Shown: piece after piece, positions 35,170 through 47,000 of the stretch
Position numbering within the stretch: position 1 is the stretch's first letter
How the letters are laid out: the number at the start of each line of letters is the position of its first letter
Assembly: GCF_040954835.1 (NCBI RefSeq)
Contig: NC_090709.1
Span: 46,394,976-46,458,975, forward strand
Direction of reading: 5' to 3'
DNA: 64,000 nt
Source of the DNA: Lepisosteus oculatus
Taxonomy: Eukaryota > Chordata > Actinopteri > Semionotiformes > Lepisosteidae
Position numbers and translations under genes: made by a program
The notes under the pieces: generated by a model
The model's input: only the letters and a program-made list of their open reading frames with translations
Databases searched by the model: none
Told to the model about the DNA's origin: nothing

Positions 35170-35610
35170 AGCACGAATAATAATAATAATTAATAAGTCT
35201 GGACCCTCCACTCAGAGCTCCTCCCAGGTCAGGGGGATCCCCTCCAGTCCCCCCAGTGTGCAGCCCCCACCTGGATGATGCTCCAGTCCGCTCAGCACAC
35301 AGCAGCTCTCAGTGGGGAGGAGAGCAGAGGGATGGAGCCAGTTCAGAGACGGGGGTGATTAGGAGGCCATGATGGGTAAAGACCATGGGGGGAATCAGGC
35401 CAGGACACTGGGGTAACACCCCTACTCTTCTCCAGAGACACCCCGGGATTGTTAATGAGTCTCATTAACGTCTGTTGACGTCTCATCCGAAGGACGGCGC
35501 CTGTTTACAGTCCAGTGTCCCCCGTCACTATACTGGGGCATCAGGACCCACACAGACCGCAGGGTGAGAGCGCCCCCTGCTGGCCCCACTCACACCTCTC
35601 CCAGCAGCAA
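35170..35610 (+). repeat. Dispersed ~470-bp fish repeat, copy 4
   Basis: CTCF-like site at 35,569-35,585. Small internal deletion near 35,470. Confidence 0.7.
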
Positions 35611-35689
35611 CTTTGGGGGGGGGGAGTGAAAAAACCAAAAGCTAAACAGATTTTTTTTTAAAAAAATTTATTGATGCTTAACAAAAGGT

Positions 35690-36640
35690 CATCAGTCCAG
35701 TCTGGGGGCCCTCAGCTTCAGTCCAGACTGGGGTCCCTCAGCATCGGTCCAGCACAGTCTGGGGTCCCTCAGCTTCGGTCCAGCACAGACTGGGGTCCCT
35801 CAGCTTCGGTCCAGTCTGGGGTCCCTCAGCTTCGGTCCAGCACAGACTGGGGTCCCTCAGCCGGCACAGCACAGCCTGAGGTCCCTCAGCTTTGGTCCAG
35901 TCCAGTCTGGGGCCCCTCAGCTCCAGTCCAGTCTAGTCTGGTGTCCCTCAGCTCCAGTGCAGTCCAGTCTGGGGTCCCTCAGCTTCAGACCAGCACAGTC
36001 TGGGGTCTCTCAGCTTCAGTCCAGCACAGACTGGGGTCCCTCAGCTTCGGTCCAGCACAGACTGGGGTCCCTCAGCTTCGGTTCAGCACAGTCTGGGGTC
36101 CCTCAGCTTCGGTCCAGCACAGACTGGGGTCCCTCAGCTTCGGTCCAGTCTGGGGTCCCTCAGCTTCGGTCCAGCACAGACTGGGGTCCCTCAGCCGGCA
36201 CAGCACAGCCTGAGGTCCCTCAGCTTTGGTCCAGTCCAGTCTGGGGCCCCTCAGCTCCAGTCCAGTCTAGTCTGGTGTCCCTCAGCTCCAGTGCAGTCCA
36301 GTCTGGGGTCCCTCAGCTTCAGACCAGCACAGTCTGGGGTCTCTCAGCTTCAGTCCAGCACAGACTGGGGTCCCTCAGCTTCGGTCCAGCACAGACTGGG
36401 GTCCCTCAGCTTCGGTTCAGCACAGTCTGGGGTCCCTCAGCTTCAGTCCAGGCTGGGGTCCCTCAGCTTCGGTCCAGCACAGTCTGGTGTACCTCAGCTC
36501 CAGTCCAGTCTAGTGCCTCTCAGCTCCGGTCCAGTCCAGTCTGGTGTCCCTAGGCTCCAGTCCAGTCGTCTGGTGTCCCTCAGCTCCAGTCCAGTCCAGT
36601 CCAGTCCAGTCCAGTCCAGTCCAGTCCAGTCCAGATGTTA
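35690..36640 (+). repeat. 31-bp minisatellite (block 5) with internal ~335-bp duplication
   Basis: About 30 units. A long run (about 35,745-36,090) recurs almost exactly at about 36,085-36,425, including the odd unit CAGCCGGCACAGCACAGCC, so the array grew by multi-unit duplication. Confidence 0.85.
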
Positions 36641-36994
36641 GCAGGCACAGAACCAGGAAAGGAACCTGGAAAGAATATTGTTATTGCAGGTGTGAGGGAC
36701 ATAGACACAGACGTCACCATGACATCAAACAGCAAGAGGAGACTCCTACTTGAATCACAGACATGACCGGGCGGCGCCCCCCTGTCTGCTCACCTGCCCC
36801 TCCTCTTCCTCTTCTTGTCCTTCCCGGCAGCCTGCTCCTCCTCTCCCTCGCTCTTCCTCTCCTGAGCTACAGGCTCCGCCACCTCCATCGGCTCGTCTTG
36901 ATCTTCTGTCTCCACCGACACGCAGCTCAGGGACATCAAAAAGACGCATCGGCGCTTCTGAAGCAGAGACAGGAGAGTCACGTTAAGAGTCGGA

Positions 36995-37195
36995 CTGGAC
37001 ACTCCAGTACATGAACACTGCACTGAGAGAGAGAGGGGTTCATACAGACACACTGACTGGACACTCCAGGACATGAACACTGCACTGAGAGAGAGAGGGG
37101 TTCATACAGACACACTGACTGGACACTCCAGTACATGAACACTGCACTGAGAGAGAGAGGGGTTCATACAGACACACTAACTGGACACTGGACAG
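36995..37195 (-). repeat. 62-bp minisatellite in U intron (block 5)
   Basis: Same unit, about 3 copies. Confidence 0.85.
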
Positions 37196-37794
37196 GAGTA
37201 AAGAGAGGATCAGAGCATTACCCACCTTCTTTTTCTTCTGTCTCACAGGAGGTGGTGATTGGACCTCCTCCAGCTGGAGTCCGAGGAGGGAGAGAGGGGG
37301 CAGGAGAGGGACAGCACAGGGAGAGAAAGAGAGAGACAGGTGAGTCAAGTGTCCCAAGAGCACAGAGACTCTGCTGAGATCACACTCGCAGTGAGTGAGC
37401 CTGGGTGTAGCCCACTAATACTGACCCACTGGACACCACAGGACAGAGAGGAGGAGGAGAGAGACACACTGAGGACAGAGAGGAGGAGGAGAGAGACACT
37501 GACAGTCAGGGCTGAAAGAGAGAGAGACAGAGAGGCAGGGACAGGCAGACAGCAGGCCGAGAGAGACACTGACAGACAGGGCTGAAAGAGACACTGAGAC
37601 CCAGGGACAGACAAGACGGCAAAACTCCACCACAGACAGGACAGGGGGCAGGGTGGGACCAGCACTGACCTCCTTCCTCTCTCCTGCCGGAAGAGCTGTC
37701 TCCACCTCCTCTTCCTCCTGCAAGTCAAGAGACAGGCTTAGAGAGAGACGGGCTGGCGGGACATCGGCGAACAGAGCTGAAGTCAGAGAGCAGA

Positions 37795-38490
37795 GGAGAC
37801 AGGCCCAGCTGGGACAACGCAGGACAGACAGAGAGACAGACAGGGAGACACACGGAGAGACACAGGGAGAGAGACCCAGCTGGGACAACGCAGGACAGAC
37901 AGAGAGCAGGGAGACACACGGAGAGAGAGGAGGGAGGGAGACCCAGCTGGGACAACGCAGGACAGACAGAGAGACAGGCAGGGAGACACACGGAGAGACA
38001 CAGGGAGAGAGACCCAGCTGGGACAACGCAGGACAGACAGAGAGCAGGGAGACACACGGAGAGACACAGGGAGACAGACCCAGCTGGGACAACGCAGGAT
38101 AGACAGAGAGCAGGGAGACATGGAAAGACACAGGGAGAGAGACAGGGAGAGAGGGACAGACACAGAGAAAAAGAGAGACTCAGACAGAAGGACAGAAAGA
38201 CAGAAAGAGAGAAGTACAGATGGACAAAAAGACAGAGAAAAGGACAGAAAGACAAATGGACAGAAGGACAGATGGACAGAGAAAAGGATAGATAGAGTGA
38301 TGGATAGAAAGACGGAAAAGGACAGAAAGACAGATGGACACAGAAAAGAACAGAAAGACAGAAGGACAGAGAAAAGGACAGAAGGACAGGACAGAGAAAA
38401 GGACAGATGGACAGAGGGACAGATGGACTGAAGGATAGACGGACAGATGGACGGACAGACGGACAGAAGGTCAGACGGACAGACTCTGCC
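37795..38490. repeat. 66-bp repeats and polypurine tract (block 5 intron)
   Basis: About 5 units of the 66-bp repeat, then GGACAGA-type units. Confidence 0.85.
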
Positions 38491-38844
38491 CCACTTGCCT
38501 CGTCAGACATCTCAGCCTCTCTCCTTGCCCTCCGCACCGGGGAGCCCCAGGCGGGGCCTGGCGGGGCAGGGCGGGCGATAGGGGGCAGGACGGGCGGGGG
38601 CAGGGGCAGGGGCACCTGCGGCGAGGAAGGGGGGGCGGCGGGGCGGGGCGGGGCGGGCAGGGGCCTGAGGGGGCCGGAGGGGGGGGCCGGGGGCGGGGAG
38701 CGGAGGGGGCTCTCGGGCGAGGAGGGGGGGGACACCGAGCGGGAAAAGCTGGGCGAGCTCGGGGAGACACGAAGACACCACAGGATTCTGTCCAGCGGGG
38801 AGACACAACGCAGGGGGGATGAGGAGCAGAGACTACGCCTGGAC

Positions 38845-39235
38845 AGGTGAGTATGTCCAGTGTGTCCAGAAAGAGTCTGGACAGGTGAGTGTGTACAGTG
38901 TGTCCAGTAAGAGTCTGGACAGGTGAGTGTGTACAGTGTGTCCAGTAAGAGTCTGGACAGGTGAGTGTGGACAGTGTGTCCAGTGAGAGTGTGGACAGGT
39001 GAGTGTGTACAGTGTGTCCAGTAAGAGTCTGGACAGGTGAGTGTGGACAGTGTGTCCAGTGAGAGTGTGGACAGGTGAGTGTGTACAGTGTGTCCAGTAA
39101 GAGTCTGGACAGGTGAGTGTGTACAGTGTGTCCAGTAAGAGTCTGGACAGGCGAGTGTGTCCAGTGTGTCCAGTAAAAGTCTGGACAGGCGAGTGTGTCC
39201 AGTGTGTCCAGTAAGAGTGTGGACAGGTGTGTCCA
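38845..39235. repeat. 38-bp GTGTCCAGT minisatellite (block 5)
   Basis: Same unit, about 10 copies. Confidence 0.88.
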
Positions 39236-39426
39236 ACAGTAAGAAGCTGTCTTACCCTGTAACCCAGCTCAGGGGTGTCTGTCTCCTCCCCAGATCTCAC
39301 CTTCAGGTCGTGTGAAATGCCGGACCACTAGGAGACGCTGGAAACGAGGACACAAGACAGAGGTCAGGTCCACAGAGCTCACTCAATCACTACAGCAAGC
39401 AGAGACCTCTCGGCCATCAGGACTGT

Positions 39427-39607
39427 GGGGGTCAGAGTGGGGAGCTGTAGGGTATCGGGAGTTTAGGGGTCAGTGTGGGGAGCTGTAGGGTATCGGGAGT
39501 TTAGGGGTCAGTGTGGGGAGCTGTAGGGTATCGGAAGTTTAGGGGTCAGAGTGTGGAGCTGTAGGGTATCGGGAGTTTAGGGGTCAGTGTGGGGAGCTGT
39601 AGGGTAG
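39427..39607. repeat. 38-bp G-run minisatellite (block 5), ~5 units
   Basis: Same unit. Confidence 0.9.
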
Positions 39608-39834
39608 ATGTGGGGCACCGGGCCCACCACAGGGCGGCTGGTCCAGTCTCGCGGAAGGCGATCGGGTCAGACTTACGGAAAAGCACCGGGACTTGGGCCG
39701 GGACCTCTCCCGCTGCCAGTCCGGGTTCGGCCTGACCGGTGTGACCTGTGAAGACACCAAACAGCCCATCTCCGAGACAGCTCTGACCAAATAGCCCAGC
39801 CCAGTCGTGTCGCGACTAGGGGCCTTGGGCAGTC

Positions 39835-39940
39835 TCTACAGTGTGTCCAGTGATAGTGTGGACAGGTGAGTGTGTACAGTGTGTCCAGTGAGAGTCTGGA
39901 CAGGTGAGTCTCTACAGTGTGTCCAGTAAGAGTCTGGGAC
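39835..39940. repeat. 38-bp GTGTCCAGT minisatellite, second array (block 5), short
   Basis: Same unit, about 3 copies. Confidence 0.8.
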
Positions 39941-40127
39941 GTTCAGAGGCAATCTGTGCTCTCAGAAGGCTATAATGGACCTGCTACCCTGTCTCTTGAG
40001 CCGAGGCGTGTCCTCAGTCAAGATCACCACTGGAAGTGTCTCTCCTCGTCTGGAGGTGTTACCGTGAGACCTGGTCTGTCAAGCGCTTTGCGCTGCTATG
40101 TGTGTGAAAGGTGCTCTATCAGTGAAG

Positions 40128-40129
<2 letters not shown>

Positions 40130-40163
<34 letters not shown>

Positions 40164-40164
40164 A
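40130..40164. repeat. ATT microsatellite
   Basis: About 11 ATT units. Shorter at 7,347-7,366, 24,252-24,272 and 48,968-48,991, so it differs in every U block. Confidence 0.85.
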
Positions 40165-40376
40165 TACAGCGAGCGCTGCTGGGGGTGGAGAGGCCAGTCG
40201 GAGGAGGGCTGGACGCTGGACGCTGGACGGCGGGCGGGAGCGGTGGACTTACGACGCCTCGCCGGGCCCGGGTCCTGCTGCGACCGCGCACGGCCGTGCG
40301 GCATCTCTGTCGGTCCATCGTCCTGCCGAGACAAGCAGAGTCACAGAGGGGAGGGGAGGGGGCGGAGCCACACCGC

Positions 40377-40545
40377 TGGGCGGCTTGTTCCCCACCCCCG
40401 CCCCCCTCTGTGTACAGAAGAGCCCCCTGTCCTGACTGGAGGAGCTCACCCAGCTGTGTCTGGAGAGAAGCCAGGGTATCGGCTTCAACCACAGGGCTGG
40501 GCAGCTTGTTCCCCACCCCCACCACTCTCTGTGTAGAGGTGCACC
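40377..40545. repeat. ~110-bp tandem repeat upstream of U start exon (block 5)
   Basis: About 1.5 units of the repeat described at 7,575. Confidence 0.75.
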
Positions 40546-40654
40546 TCCTCTCAATATCTTTTTACAGCACGATCACACCCATAAGAGTTGAGTAACGGTA
40601 AAAAAAAACAACTTATTTCTCCACTTATTTTGTTATTTCTCGCCAGCGGCACTT

Positions 40655-41000
40655 TTGACTGACTTACCGATTTCACGGGGATTCTGAAGAGCGATTCTGA
40701 AGATGAAACTAACGATCTAAGTCGAAGTAACTTTATTGGAAGAAACACGTGTTTAGAAAGGACTATATAGTTCTTTCCTCCTCTTCTCTCTTCACTCCTC
40801 TGAGCTCATGGGGCTCCGGCGCCGCCCCGCGCTAGAATCCGCCGCTCTGTGACGTCAGGCGGCTGATTGTGACGCCCCCGTGACGTCGCCCCCGACGCGC
40901 TCACAACTCGGCCGCGAAACAAAAATGGCCGACATTTTTCACGGTTGCTGTTTTTTTTTGGGTGGACATTTTATTTTTCCAACTCTCGGCGGCCAGCCGG
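40655..41000 (-). promoter_or_regulatory. U promoter and noncoding exon 1, copy C (longer form)
   Basis: The CRE TGACGTCA is at 40850-40857, the TATA-like motif at about 40,763-40,770, and exon 1 ends at 40668 with GTAAGTCAGTC. Copies C and D hold an extra segment of about 110 bp (about 40,888-40,995) that is missing from A and B. It includes aaaATGGCcgaCATttt, a near-palindrome containing a YY1-like ATGGC core. Confidence 0.5.
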
Positions 41001-41855
41001 GTGTCCCTGTACGACCCCGGTAGTCGCCACCTCGGACAGGCAGGGGAAACGGGTCCAGCTGTTTCCGGCCCAAGGGTTACAAAAGCTGCACTTGAATTTA
41101 AAGACAAAATCACGTCGAGGGCGCATTCAGCACCCCCACGTCCAACACGGGTTTCCGTGGGGTTTGGTTCAGTGAAATTAGACCCCCCCCCCCCCCCCCC
41201 GACCCCCAAATCAAAGAAAGACCAACCTCCACCCCCCTCTAGCGCCCAAGGGCGGAAATTTTGGGCCACGCCACGTCCAAAAAACACAGCCCCCCCCCCG
41301 TCCTGCGGGGAAAAGAGACGCCATTTTCTTTTCCGAGCACTGCGTGGGACCTCACGACCCCCACCCAAAAAAACGGGCTTCGCAGACGAGGAAAACCAGG
41401 CACGTCGACCTCTCTACAACACCACCCGGCTGTTTCTGTTTCAAACCGTGGGAAAAAAATAAATACAATTTCGCCCCTCACCGACCGCCGCGCAAAAAAA
41501 CACAACTTCACGCTACAGAAACGGCCTGTGTGAGGGGGGGCACGGGAAAAAATAAAACCTGCGTGTTTTCTGCAGAGTAAACTCAGCGGGGAAACTCCCT
41601 GAATCTCGGGGTTGCTTCTTGAACCTCGAAAACGACCTTTTTTCTCTCTCTCCCTCTCTCGTTTTCTTGGTGTCTGGGACGTTCACGAACTCCGCCGCGT
41701 CGGTGCGATTCCCAGCGGGACGTGAACATAACCCCCCCGTGGGGCCACAGCGCCCCCGTGTGGCCGAGAGGACCACCACCCGCAGGGCTGAGCTTTTACT
41801 GCCGTGTCCCGCTTTCACTCTGGCGATGAAGGAGGGAATCAAGGAGGAGAATTAA
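41000..41855. other. CpG-rich element upstream of U promoter, copy C
   Basis: Homologous to 420-1,290. It contains an 18-C run near 41,183. No supportable gene. Confidence 0.4.
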
Positions 41856-41865
41856 TATTGTGATC

Positions 41866-42590
41866 CACCAGTCCATCACAGGACACACACACACCCTGGA
41901 CAGGACACCAGTCCATCACAGGACACACACACCCTGGACAGAACACCAGTCCATCAAAGGACACACATACAAACCCTGGACAGGACAGCAGTCCATCACA
42001 GGACACACACACACTCACACACCCTGGACAGGACACCAGTCCATCACAGGACACACACACACTCACACATCCTGGACAGGACACCAGTCCATCACAGGAC
42101 ACACACACCCTGGATAGAACACCAGTCCATCACAGGACACCAGTCCATCACAGGACACACACACCCTGGACAGGACACCAGTACTTCACAGGACACACAC
42201 ACCCTGGATAGAACACCAGTCCATCACAGGACACCAGTCCATCACAGGACACACATACAAACCCTGGACAGGACAGCAGTCCATCACAGGACACACACAC
42301 ACTCACCCACCCTGGACAGGACACCAGTCCATCACAGGACACACACACACACTCACACACCCTGGACAGGGCAGCAGTCCATCACAGGACACACACACAC
42401 ACTCACCCACCCTGGACAGGACACCAGTCCATCACAGGACACACACACACACTCACACACCCTGGACAGGACACCAGTCCATCACAGGACACACACACAC
42501 TCACACACCCTGGACAGGCCACCAGTCCATCACAGGACACACACACACTCACACAACCTGGACAGGACACCAGTCCATCACAGGATGTTC
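41866..42590. repeat. CACA minisatellite (block 6), longest
   Basis: Same unit, about 17 copies over 0.72 kb. Confidence 0.85.
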
Positions 42591-42864
42591 AGTGCCTCTC
42601 TCTAATAAAGTAGAAACGCGACATTAAACTCCGTTCGAAACGGGAGAAATCACCAGGACACGATACACCTTGCTCCGGACGATGGGAGAAGACCTGTACC
42701 TTCACGAGTCCGGGTTGTGAAAACGTCTTCTGGCAGTTCAAAACGTTTCGAAGAGACTACAGCGCTACCCTGTTTTCCATTTCTATCGTGTGTTATTATA
42801 CAGTCATAAGTATCTGTCCTGATCACAGAGTCCCCCTCTCACTGCCAGGACTGAAGCCCAGTGC

Positions 42865-43290
42865 AGCATGAATAATAATAATAATTAATAAGTCTGGACC
42901 CTCCCCTCAGAGCTCTTCCCAGGTCAGGGGGATCCCCTCCAGCCCCCCCAGTGTGCAGCCCCCACCTGGATGATGCTCCAGTCCGCTCAGCACACAGCAG
43001 AGGGAACAGAGGGATGGAGCCAGTTCAGAGAGGGGGGGGTGATTAGGAGGCCATGATGGGTCAAGACCAGGGGGGGAATCAGGCCAGGACACTGGGGTAA
43101 CACCCCTACTCTTCTCCAGAGACACCCCAGGATTGTTAATGAGCACAGAGAGTCAGGACCTCGGTTTGACGGCGCCTGTTTACAGTCCAGTGTCCCCCGT
43201 CACTATACTGGGGCATCAGGACCCACACAGACCGCAGGGTGAGAGCGCCCCCTGCTGGCCCCACTCACACCTCTCCCAGCAGCAGCCTTG
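42865..43290 (+). repeat. Dispersed ~470-bp fish repeat, copy 5
   Basis: CTCF-like site at 43,244-43,260. Confidence 0.7.
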
Positions 43291-43384
43291 GGGGGGGGGG
43301 GGGAGGGAAAAAACCAAAAGCTAAACAGATTTTTTTTTATTTTTTTTTTATTGATCCCTAACAAAAGAATAAAAATTACAAGCT

Positions 43385-44045
43385 TCAGTCCAGTCCAGTC
43401 TGGTGTCTCTCAGCTCCAGTCCAGTCCAGACTGGGGTCCCTCAGCTCCAGTGCAGTCCAGACTGGGGTCCCTCAGCTTCGGTCCAGCACAGTCTGGGGTC
43501 CCTCAGCTTTGGTCCTGTCCAGTCTGGTGTCTCTCAGCTCCAGTCCAGTCTGGTGTCTCTCAGCTCCGGTCCAGTCCAGTCTGGGGCCCCTCAGCTCCAG
43601 TCCAGTCTGGTGTCTCTCAGCTCCAGTCCAGTCTGGTGTCCCTCAGCTCCAGTGCAGTCCAGACTGGGGTCCCTCAGCTTCGGTCCAGCACAGACTGGGG
43701 TCCCTCAGCTTTGGTCCAGCACAGTCTGGGGTCCCTCAGCTTCGGTCCAGCACAGACTGGGGTCCCTCAGCTTCGGTCCAGCACAGTCTGGTGTCCCTAA
43801 GCTTCGGCCCAGCACAGACTGGGGTCCCTCAGCTTCGGTCCAGCACAGTCTGGGGTCCCTCAGCTTCGGTCCAGACTGGGGTCCCTCAGCTTCGGTCCAG
43901 CACAGTCTGGGGTCCCTCAGCTCCAGTCCAGTCCGGTGTCTCTCAGCTCCGGTCCAGTCCAGTCTGGTGTCCCTAGGCTCCTGTCCAGTTCCGTCTGGTG
44001 TCCCTCAGCTCCAGTCCAGTCCAGTCCAGTCCAGTCCAGTCCAGA
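43385..44045 (+). repeat. 31-bp minisatellite (block 6)
   Basis: About 21 units, ending in a GTCCA pentamer run. Confidence 0.9.
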
Positions 44046-44047
44046 TC

Positions 44048-47000
44048 TTAGCCGGCACAGAACCAGGAAAGGAACCTGGAAAGAATATTGTTATTGCAGG
44101 TGTGAGGGACACAGACACAGACGTCACCATGACATCAAACAGCAAGAGGAGACTCCTCCTTGAATCACAGACACGACCAGGCGGCGCCCCCCTGTCTGCT
44201 CACCTGCACCTCCTCTTCCTCCTCTTGTCCTTCCCGGCAGCCAGCTCCTCCTCTCCCTCGCTCTTCCTCTCCTGAGCTACGGTCGCCACCTCCATCGGCT
44301 CGTCCTGGTCTTCTGTCTCCACCGACACGCAGCTCAGGGAGTTAAGAAGGGCGCACCAGCGCTTCTGAAGCAGAGACAGGAGAGTCACGTTAAGAGTCGG
44401 ACTGGACACTCCAGTACATGAACACTGCACTGAGAGAGAGAGGGGTTCACACAGACACACTGACTGGACACTCCAGTACATGAACACTGCACTGAGAGAG
44501 AGAGGGGTTCATACAGACACACTGACTGGACACTCCAGGACATGAACACTGCACTGAGAGAGAGAGAGAGGGGTTCATACAGACACACTGACTGGACACT
44601 CCAGGACATGAACACTGCACTGAGAGAGAGAGGGGTTCATACAGACACACTGACTGGACACTCCAGGACATGAACACTGCACTGAGAGAGAGAGGGGTTC
44701 ATACAGACACACTGACTGGACACTCCAGGACATGAACACTGCACTGAGAGAGAGAGGGGTTCATACACACACACTGATTGGACACTGGACAGGAGTAAAG
44801 AGAGGATCAGAGCATCACCCACCTTCTTTTTCTTCTGTCTCACAGGAGGTGGTGATTGGACCTCCTCCAGCTGGAGTCCGAGGAGGGAGAGAGGGGGCAG
44901 GAGAGGGACAGCACAGGGAGAGAAAGAGAGAGACAGGTGAGTCAAGTGTCCCAAGAGCACAGAGACTCTGCTGAGATCACACTCGCAGGGAGTGAGCCTG
45001 GGTGTAGCCCACTAATACTGACCCACTGGACACCACAGGACAGAGAGGAGGAGGAGGAGAGAGACACACTGCCTGGACACCACAGGACAGAGAGGAGGAG
45101 GAGGAGAGAGACACACTGCCTGGACACCACAGGACAGAGAGGAGGAGAGAGACACACTGAGGACAGAGAGGAGGAGGAGAGAGACACTGACAGACAGGGC
45201 TGAAAGAGAGAGAGACACTGAGACCCAGGGACAGGGAGACAGCAGGCCGAGAGAGAGACACTGACAGACAGGGCTGAAAGAGAGAGAGACAGAGAGGCAG
45301 GGACAGACAGACAGCAGGCCGAGAGAGAGACACTGACAGACAGGGCTGAAAGAGAGAGAGACACTGAGACCCAGGGACAGACAAGACGGCGAAACTCCAC
45401 CACAGACAGGACAGGGGGCAGGGTGGGACCAGCACTGACCTCCTTCCTCTCTCCTGCCGGAAGAGCTGTCTCCACCTCCTCTTCCTCCTGCAAGTCAAGA
45501 GACAGGCTGAGAGAGAGACGGGCTGGCGGGACATCGGCGAACAGAGCTGAAGGCAGAGAGCCGGGGAGACAGGCCCAGCTGGGACAACGCAGGACAGACA
45601 GAGAGCAGGGAGACACAGGGAGAGAGACCCAGCTGGGACAACGCAGGACAGACAGAGAGCAGGGAGACACAGGGAGAGAGACAGGGAGAGAGGGACAAAC
45701 ACAGAGACTCAGACAGAAGGACAGAAAGACAGAAAGAGCGAAGTACAGACGGACAAAAAGACAGAGAAAAGGACAGATGGACTGATGGACAGAAAGAGAG
45801 AAAAGGACAGAAAGACAGATGGACTGAAGGACAGATGGACAGAGAAAAGAACAGAAAGTCAGAAGGACAGATGGACAGAGAAAAGAACAGAAAGACAGAA
45901 GGACAGTGAAAGGGACAGATGGACAGAAGGAAAGATGGACAGAGAAAAGGACAGAAGGACAGACGGACAGAAAGACAGACGGACAGAAAGAGATGGACAG
46001 AAGGACAGATGGACAGAGAAAAGAACAGAAAGTCAGAAGGACAGATGGACAGAGAAAAGAACAGAAAGACAGAAGGACAGTGAAAGGGACAGATGGACAG
46101 AAGGAAAGATGGACAGAGAAAAGGACAGAAGGACAGACAGACAGATGGACAGACAGACAGATGGACGGACAGACAGATGGACAGAGAAAAGAACAGAAAG
46201 TCAGAAGGACAGATGGAAAGAGAAAAGAACAGAAAGACAGAAGGACAGTGAAAGGGACAGATGGACAGAAGGAAAGATAGACAGAGAAAAGGACAGCAGG
46301 ACAGATGGACAGACAGACAGACAGACGGACAGACAGACAGACAGATGGACGGACAGACAGACAGACAGACGGACAGACGGACAGACGGACAGATGGACAG
46401 ACAGACAAACAGACAGACAGACGGATGGACGGACAGACGGACAGACGGACAGAAGGACAGATGGACAGACAGACAGACGGACGGACAGAAGGACAGATGG
46501 ACAGACAGACAGACGGACGGACAGAAGGACAGAAGGACAGACGGATGGACAGACAGACAGACAGACAGACGGACAGACGGACAGATGGACAGATGGACAG
46601 ACAGACAGACAGACAGATGGACGGACAGACAGACAGACGGACAGACTCTGCCCCACTTGCCTCGTCAGACATCTCCGCCTCTCTCCTTGCCCTCCGCACC
46701 GGGGAGCCCCAGGCGGGGCCTGGCGGGGCCGGGCGGGCGATGGGGGGCAGGACGGGTGGGGGCAGGGGCAGGGGCACCGCCCCGGGCAGCAGGGGGGGCT
46801 CGAGGGGCATGGCGGGGAAGAAGGGGGGGCGGCGGGGCGGGGCGGTCAGGGGCCTGAGGGGGCCGGAGGGGGGGGCCGGGGGCGGGGAGCGGAGGGGGCT
46901 CTCGGGCGAGGACGGGGGGGACACCGAGCGGAACGAGCCGGGCGAGCCCGAGCGGGACGAGCCAGGCGACCCCGGGAGCTCCAGATGCAGCTCGGCCGCC

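Larger units (their letters stand above)
36638..40318 (-). pseudogene. U gene copy, broken (33.6-40.5 kb block)
   Basis: The exon layout matches the 44-49 kb copy: start exon 40318-40253, then 39745-39677, 39337-39256, 38787-38499, 37717-37670, 37273-37226, 36957-36794 and terminal exon 36665-36638. The third exon is 82 nt instead of 93 because of an 11-nt loss. The proline-rich exon is 289 nt instead of 390, and its 5' part, with the PELVQKLERAA helix, is missing. Both changes shift the frame, so the copy cannot encode the full protein. The start exon, splice sites and acidic and lysine-rich exons are intact. Its own promoter is at about 40.67-40.87 kb. Confidence 0.55.

Noticed and set aside
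41619-41855. Short plus-strand frame ending ...MKEGIKEEN
   Set aside because: Homopolymer indels change the frame between the four copies and no splice or start evidence exists.
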